From positions 1 to 9,843 of the forward strand of contig JAEINM010000128.1 in NCBI GenBank assembly GCA_016342385.1: DNA of 9,843 nucleotides. The letters are read 5' to 3'. This document shows positions 6,533 to 9,843 of the stretch, in pieces; the stretch's first letter is position 1; the number at the start of each line of letters is the position of its first letter. Made by a program: the position numbers and the translations under genes. This stretch comes from Spirochaetaceae bacterium. GTDB lineage: Bacteria; Spirochaetota; Spirochaetia; DSM-2461. The notes beneath the pieces were generated by a model that was given only the letters and a program-made list of their open reading frames with translations, did not search any database and was not told the DNA's origin.

Positions 6533-6594
6533 ACTAACATGATTAGCAAACTAATAAAAAACGATTTCGGAATTAAAGAGAAAGAAGATTACAG
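6519..6594 (+). repeat. 76-bp direct repeat, right copy (start of the intact gene)
   Basis: This is the partner of 4811-4886 (72 of 76 identical, four transitions). It covers 20 bases upstream of the ATG at 6539 and codons 1-18 of the intact cysteine-rich gene. Since this copy continues into a full gene, it is probably the original and the left copy the derived one. Confidence 0.92.
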
Positions 6595-6952
6595 CTGCTC
6601 TGAAAAAATCCTCTATGGAGCCAATGAAGTCTATAATCTGGGACTGGATAAAGAGAGTCTCAAACTGGCTGCCGGTCTTTCCGGTGGAGTGTATACAGAA
6701 AAACTATGTGGAGCCCTCAGCGCTTCGGCCATGGTCCTGGCTAAACTCTTTGTCAAAGACAGAGCTCATGAGGGGGATTATTGCGGGATTCTGATTAAAG
6801 AGCTTATCTCCCGCTATGAAGATGAGATGAAATCCACAACCTGCAATAATCTGAAAGATGATTTTCGCACCGAAGAGGATGGCTGCAAAGCTGTTGTTTT
6901 AAGAGCTGCGGAGATTCTCGATGAGATTGTGCAGAGAGAACAGGGTAAATGA
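6539..6952 (+). CDS. C_GCAxxG_C_C family protein (putative redox-active)
   Basis: A 137-residue soluble protein resembling the C_GCAxxG_C_C family (PF09719), small cysteine-rich proteins of anaerobes thought to be redox-active or metal-binding but without an agreed function. Cysteines are at 20, 57, 82, 102 and 116. The core is Gly-Gly-Val-Tyr-x-Glu-Lys-Leu-Cys57-Gly-Ala-Leu-Ser-Ala, matching the family's central Gly-Cys-Ala-like block. I chose the ATG at 6539 instead of the in-frame ATG at 6479, because similarity with the left repeat begins in the non-coding part upstream and the 25-codon remnant starts at the equivalent ATG. No Shine-Dalgarno is visible. It follows the cyclase by 61 nt but probably has its own promoter. 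The function in this locus is unknown. Confidence 0.75.
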   Translation: MISKLIKNDFGIKEKEDYSCSEKILYGANEVYNLGLDKESLKLAAGLSGGVYTEKLCGALSASAMVLAKLFVKDRAHEGDYCGILIKELISRYEDEMKSTTCNNLKDDFRTEEDGCKAVVLRAAEILDEIVQREQGK

Positions 6953-6995
6953 CTATTCTTTATCTCTCCCAAGAGAAAAATGACTGCAAATACTT

Positions 6996-7015
6996 ATAGA
7001 AATTTCTATTTTTTT
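6996..7015 (+). terminator. Weak rho-independent terminator after the cysteine-rich gene
   Basis: ATAGAAATTTCTAT at 6996-7009 is a perfect palindrome running straight into a seven-T tract (7009-7015). The stem is almost all A/T and short, so it is only a weak candidate. A second small stem, TCTCT/AGAGA, lies just upstream near 6963-6976. The site separates the cysteine-rich gene from the fatty-acid-type operon. Confidence 0.4.
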
Positions 7016-7027
7016 CCCAAAAGTGAA

Positions 7028-7033
7028 TATAAT
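7028..7033 (+). promoter_or_regulatory. Perfect -10 box before the beta-oxidation/ACP operon
   Basis: TATAAT at 7028-7033 matches consensus exactly and lies 51 nt before the hydratase ATG. No recognisable -35 box is found 16-18 nt upstream, so the promoter may need an activator or be a chance match in AT-rich DNA. Confidence 0.35.
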
Positions 7034-7084
7034 TAATAGTAGATAGGCATTTTCATAGTACTCCATTAAAAAGGGCAAATACTT

Positions 7085-8056
7085 ATGGTAAGTGTTTTTG
7101 AGAAAAATGGATTTACTGAACTGAATACCGAATATAAAGATTTGGAGATCTATTCCAAAGACAATGTCGGGTTAATCAGTATGAAAAAATTTAAAGATGA
7201 TATAAAAGCCCACCGTCAATCGGGCAATCATCTGGATTATGATCTCATGAGGGAGTTGAAAGAAGCTCTTCTCTTCTTTCAGAACGAGAGCAGAATACAT
7301 AAACTTATCATCACAAGCAGCCACAAAGTAGCCTTTTCACGGGGTGCAAAGATCGAAGACGTACTGGGTGCATCAGAGGAGAAATGCAGGGATTTCCTTT
7401 CAAAGGCACAGGATCTACTTCTGACTCTTCAGAAATTCACCAAACCTGTTATTGCTGCAATAAACGGCCTGACTTTGGGAGGCGGTTTTGAGTTATCCCT
7501 CGCCTGCGATTATAGAATCGCCAGTTCACGGGAGAACGTTGTGTTTGGATTCCCGGAAACATCACTGGGGCTTATTCCCGCTATGGGAGGGACACAGAAT
7601 CTCCGGAGAATTATCGGAGAGAAACAGGCCCGGTATATTATCTCTGAGTCAATCATTAATATTACATCAGAAAAAGCAAAAGTACTGGGTATTGTCGAGA
7701 ATATTTTCCCGCCGAAGGAACTCATCAATGAAGCTTTTATTCTGGCAAACAGGAAAGGAATCGGGAAACAATTCCATCCCGAAAAAGTCAAAGCTGATCT
7801 TTCAGCAAATACTATCAGAAAAGAAATTATCAGCTTTCTGAAAAATAGGCAGTTGAAACCGGATCCCCGAAAAACGGCAGCGCCTATAGCGGCGGCTTTA
7901 ACAGATTTTTTATTTACAAAAACTGATGAAAATCAGTATCTCAATGGATTGTTATATGAATATGAAGTTTTTTGTTATCTCCAACAGACAGAGGACTGCT
8001 ATGAGGGGATTCAGGCTCTGACAGAAGAAAGGAAACCCTTTTTTAAAGGGAAGTGA
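7085..8056 (+). CDS. Enoyl-CoA hydratase/isomerase (crotonase) family protein
   Basis: A 323-residue crotonase-fold enzyme, expected to hydrate a trans-2-enoyl thioester to the 3-hydroxyacyl form, or the reverse. The first oxyanion-hole region is AFSRGAK (residues 83-89), and the second is LGGGFEL with Glu136, the counterpart of rat mitochondrial Glu144. Glu158 in FPETSLGLIPAMGGTQ is the counterpart of Glu164. With both glutamates present it should be a true hydratase. It is longer than the usual 260 residues because of about 30 extra N-terminal residues and a longer C-terminal helical part, ending in the common EGIQALTEERKPFFKGK-type tail. AAGGG at 7071-7075 serves as ribosome binding site. 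The next gene starts 12 nt after the stop. Whether the substrate is bound to CoA or ACP cannot be told from sequence. Confidence 0.9.
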   Translation: MVSVFEKNGFTELNTEYKDLEIYSKDNVGLISMKKFKDDIKAHRQSGNHLDYDLMRELKEALLFFQNESRIHKLIITSSHKVAFSRGAKIEDVLGASEEKCRDFLSKAQDLLLTLQKFTKPVIAAINGLTLGGGFELSLACDYRIASSRENVVFGFPETSLGLIPAMGGTQNLRRIIGEKQARYIISESIINITSEKAKVLGIVENIFPPKELINEAFILANRKGIGKQFHPEKVKADLSANTIRKEIISFLKNRQLKPDPRKTAAPIAAALTDFLFTKTDENQYLNGLLYEYEVFCYLQQTEDCYEGIQALTEERKPFFKGK

Positions 8057-8068
8057 GGAGAACGACTG

Positions 8069-9262
8069 ATGAATGAGATTAAAAATATTACGATCATCGG
8101 CTCGGGAATAATGGGAGCCGGAATTGCTCATTCAATCTTCAAATACGGACTGGATGTCACCCTTTACGATCTCAATGCAGAGGAATTGAAAAGCTCATAC
8201 AACACAATAAAAAGCAAAGCCAGAAAAAAAATGGATCCCCATAAAATTCATATGGCAACAGATCTGGAAACAGCTCTTATGAACTGCGACCTTGTAATAG
8301 AAGCCATTTATGAAGATTTACAGGTAAAATGTGAGCTTTTTAAAAAAATCGGGAAACTTGCTGATGAATCTACGATCTTTGCCACAAATACTTCATCTCT
8401 GAGCATCACAAAAATAGCACAGGCCTCAGGCAGACCCGGACAGTTTCTGGGTCTTCATTTTTTTAATCCCCCTCTGATCATGAGGCTTGTTGAAATGGTG
8501 ATTCACGAGGGATTAAATCCCCCAGTTCTTCAAAGCGCAAAAACATTTATTAGCGCTATAAAAAAACAGGCTGTGATCTGCAGAGATTCTCCCGGATTTA
8601 TCGTTAACAGGATTTTACTGCCGGTCATCAATGAAGCCTTCTACATTCTCGAAAAGCAGATGATTAACCGCGGAGAAATTGAAACTGCCAATGAAATTGA
8701 TACGGCTATTGTTTCAGAAGAGATCCTGCTCATGGGTCCCTACAACCTGGCGGACCTGACGGGAATTGATACTATATTCCATGTCTCAAATATTATCTAC
8801 GAGGGATTTCAGAAGAATCCCCGGTATAAGAGAAGTCCTTTGCTTGAAAAGCATTTTGCAGCTGGTCATTACGGAAGAAAATGCGGTCGAGGAGTGTATT
8901 ACTACGGAAACAATGCCAATGATCCCGATATCAATCCCCCCCTTGATGAAAAAGGGGAAAGAATAGTTCCCCCTGATACTACTGATTTTGATACTCTCGA
9001 TCTGATTTCAGTCATAATAAATGAATCATTCAGAGTTGTAGAGGAGGGAATTGTTGAAGATTATAATGATATTGAACTGGCCATGGAACTTGGCACCCGC
9101 TGGCCCAGAGGCCCTTTTCGAATGGCGAAAGAAACCGGATTACATGTTGTTTTAAAACACCTTATACAATTATATGAACAATCAGGGAATCAGCCGCGAT
9201 ATGAACCTAGCAGTTTATTTACCGGTTTAACAGAAGACTTGAAAAAGTTTTTCAATAAATAG
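8069..9262 (+). CDS. 3-hydroxyacyl-CoA dehydrogenase, NAD-dependent, two C-terminal domains
   Basis: A 397-residue dehydrogenase interconverting 3-hydroxyacyl and 3-ketoacyl thioesters. The Rossmann motif GSGIMGAG (11-18) with Asp34 at the end of the second strand indicates NAD rather than NADP. The catalytic set is complete by spacing with the human enzyme: Ser109 (NTSSL), His130 (HFFNP), Glu142 and Asn180 (PGFIVNR). The first C-terminal domain carries MGPYNLADLTGID, and a second, shorter one covers about 305-397 with RWPRGPFRMAKETG. This two-domain tail is like FadB-type proteins and longer than the roughly 280-residue single-domain enzymes. AGGAG at 8056-8060, eight bases before the ATG, overlaps the hydratase stop codon. 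Together with the preceding gene it provides the two activities of FadB as separate polypeptides. Confidence 0.93.
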   Translation: MNEIKNITIIGSGIMGAGIAHSIFKYGLDVTLYDLNAEELKSSYNTIKSKARKKMDPHKIHMATDLETALMNCDLVIEAIYEDLQVKCELFKKIGKLADESTIFATNTSSLSITKIAQASGRPGQFLGLHFFNPPLIMRLVEMVIHEGLNPPVLQSAKTFISAIKKQAVICRDSPGFIVNRILLPVINEAFYILEKQMINRGEIETANEIDTAIVSEEILLMGPYNLADLTGIDTIFHVSNIIYEGFQKNPRYKRSPLLEKHFAAGHYGRKCGRGVYYYGNNANDPDINPPLDEKGERIVPPDTTDFDTLDLISVIINESFRVVEEGIVEDYNDIELAMELGTRWPRGPFRMAKETGLHVVLKHLIQLYEQSGNQPRYEPSSLFTGLTEDLKKFFNK

Positions 9263-9291
9263 TTTAGAAAAACAGAAACAGGAGTGAAACT

Positions 9292-9540
9292 ATGGGATTG
9301 GATTTACAGGAAGTAACAGAAGAGATGAGAGAAGTTGCCGCGAATTTTATTGGATTGGAACCGGAAAAACTGGATCTGAATAAAAAATTGCGCCTCGATT
9401 ACGGTATCAGTTCCATCGAAGCATCGGAGTTGATTATGGACATGGAAGATACCTATGACATTAAGATTCCTGTTGAAGATGCCGTAAAAATTCTCTCTAC
9501 GCAGGATGCTATTGATTATCTTATGAGCCATGATAAATGA
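9292..9540 (+). CDS. Discrete acyl carrier protein
   Basis: An 82-residue acidic carrier protein. It has the four-helix ACP pattern with phosphopantetheine attachment at Ser41 in Tyr-Gly-Ile-Ser40-Ser41-Ile-Glu-Ala, followed by the acidic helix II (SELIMDMEDTYDIKIP) that normally docks partner enzymes. The usual Asp just before the attachment serine is Ser here, as in some specialised ACPs, while the serine itself is kept. AGGAG at 9280-9284 is seven bases from the ATG. It lies between the dehydrogenase and the thiolase genes, and the thiolase start overlaps its last codons. The position suggests it carries intermediates of this pathway and is not the housekeeping fatty acid synthase ACP, whose gene usually sits with fabF or fabD/fabG. 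Confidence 0.9.
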   Translation: MGLDLQEVTEEMREVAANFIGLEPEKLDLNKKLRLDYGISSIEASELIMDMEDTYDIKIPVEDAVKILSTQDAIDYLMSHDK

Positions 9541-9843
9541 TGTTGTCATAATCGGGGCAAAACGTTCAATAATTGGCTCTAATTCCGGTTCATTAAAATC
9601 TCTCTCAGCAGGGGATCTGGCATCGTCTGTCATAGATTATATGTTGAAAGAGATTGAAGATAAGAATGGAGATTTCTCAAGGACTGAAATCAGTTCATTT
9701 ATTTCAGGAATCTGTGTCGGATCAAATATCGGTCAGAATCTTCCCAGGCAGATTATGGAGAAGTGTGGTATAAGAGAAACGGAAACAGCCTTTTCCCTGA
9801 ATGAAATGTGCGGATCCGGCATGGAAGCTGTGATTCAGGCTAT
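9530..9843 (+). CDS. Thiolase (acetyl-CoA acetyltransferase family), 3' end cut by window edge
   Basis: The first 104 codons of a thiolase-superfamily enzyme, running off the right edge. The start reads as the thiolase strand VVIIGAKRSIIG (residues 5-16). An Asn-Ile-Gly-Gln-Asn-Leu-Pro-Arg-Gln segment (66-74) and the nucleophile Cys94 in LNEMCGSGMEAVIQA match the acetyltransferase active site, not the KAS III or HMG-CoA synthase patterns. The ATG at 9530 overlaps the ACP gene by 11 nt and has no clear ribosome binding site, so it is probably translated by coupling. The reaction would be cleavage of a 3-ketoacyl thioester or condensation with acetyl-CoA. The second catalytic Cys and the His would be beyond the window. 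Confidence 0.9.
   Translation, partial: MINDVVIIGAKRSIIGSNSGSLKSLSAGDLASSVIDYMLKEIEDKNGDFSRTEISSFISGICVGSNIGQNLPRQIMEKCGIRETETAFSLNEMCGSGMEAVIQA

Noticed and set aside
6479..6538. Upstream ATG at 6479 for the cysteine-rich protein
   Set aside because: It starts one base after the cyclase stop codon and adds 20 residues unlike the family. The repeated copy on the left starts at the ATG equivalent to 6539.
4811..6594. Insertion sequence or transposon carrying the cyclase
   Set aside because: The flanking 76-bp direct repeats are part of a gene start, there is no transposase, and no terminal inverted repeats were seen. A duplication or recombination event fits better.
9530..9843. HMG-CoA synthase-like enzyme of a polyketide beta-branching cassette
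   Set aside because: ACP plus crotonase genes prompted the idea, but the active site Asn-Glu-Met-Cys-Gly-Ser-Gly-Met is that of thiolases, and a 3-hydroxyacyl-CoA dehydrogenase is not part of such cassettes.

Overview
The window looks like a chromosomal segment of an AT-rich anaerobic bacterium. A free-living spirochaete of the Spirochaeta/Sediminispirochaeta/Oceanispirochaeta type is my best guess, with Clostridia-like Firmicutes as the alternative. The grounds are a MglB-type sugar-binding lipoprotein next to a YesM/YesN-type two-component pair, a membrane class III nucleotide cyclase, and a C_GCAxxG_C_C redox-type protein. No rRNA or other taxonomic marker is present, so this is inference. 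No tRNA, rRNA, CRISPR array or transposase gene was seen.

Left arm, minus strand (4714 down to 1): a compact operon encodes a response regulator (REC + AraC-type HTH), a membrane histidine kinase and a MglB-like lipoprotein, joined by a 23-nt and a 1-nt overlap. After a 128-nt gap comes a second MglB-like lipoprotein gene that runs off the left edge. The likely arrangement is a three-component sugar sensor: the first binding protein captures a hexose, presents it to the kinase ectodomain, and the regulator then activates the adjacent mgl-type transporter. Tandem 21-bp direct repeats and a perfect 20-bp palindrome sit just upstream of the regulator gene and look like its control region.

Middle, plus strand (4811 to 6952): a six-TM, HAMP-containing class III adenylate cyclase gene is bracketed by two 76-bp direct copies that differ at four positions. 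The right copy is the promoter and first codons of an intact small cysteine-rich gene (C_GCAxxG_C_C family). The left copy is the same gene start, broken after 17 codons. The cyclase gene has a good promoter whose predicted start point falls at the ATG, and no Shine-Dalgarno sequence, so it may be leaderless.

Right arm, plus strand (7085 to 9843): enoyl-CoA hydratase, 3-hydroxyacyl-CoA dehydrogenase, a discrete acyl carrier protein and a thiolase cut by the right edge form a tight operon. The first two and the thiolase have the functions of a FadB/FadA set, but with an ACP gene inserted between dehydrogenase and thiolase. This points to an ACP-linked, possibly biosynthetic (reverse) beta-oxidation pathway rather than plain fatty acid degradation.

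The most unusual items are the ACP inside a beta-oxidation gene set, the cyclase cassette flanked by duplicated gene starts, and the repeat/palindrome control region shared by the divergent left and middle arms.
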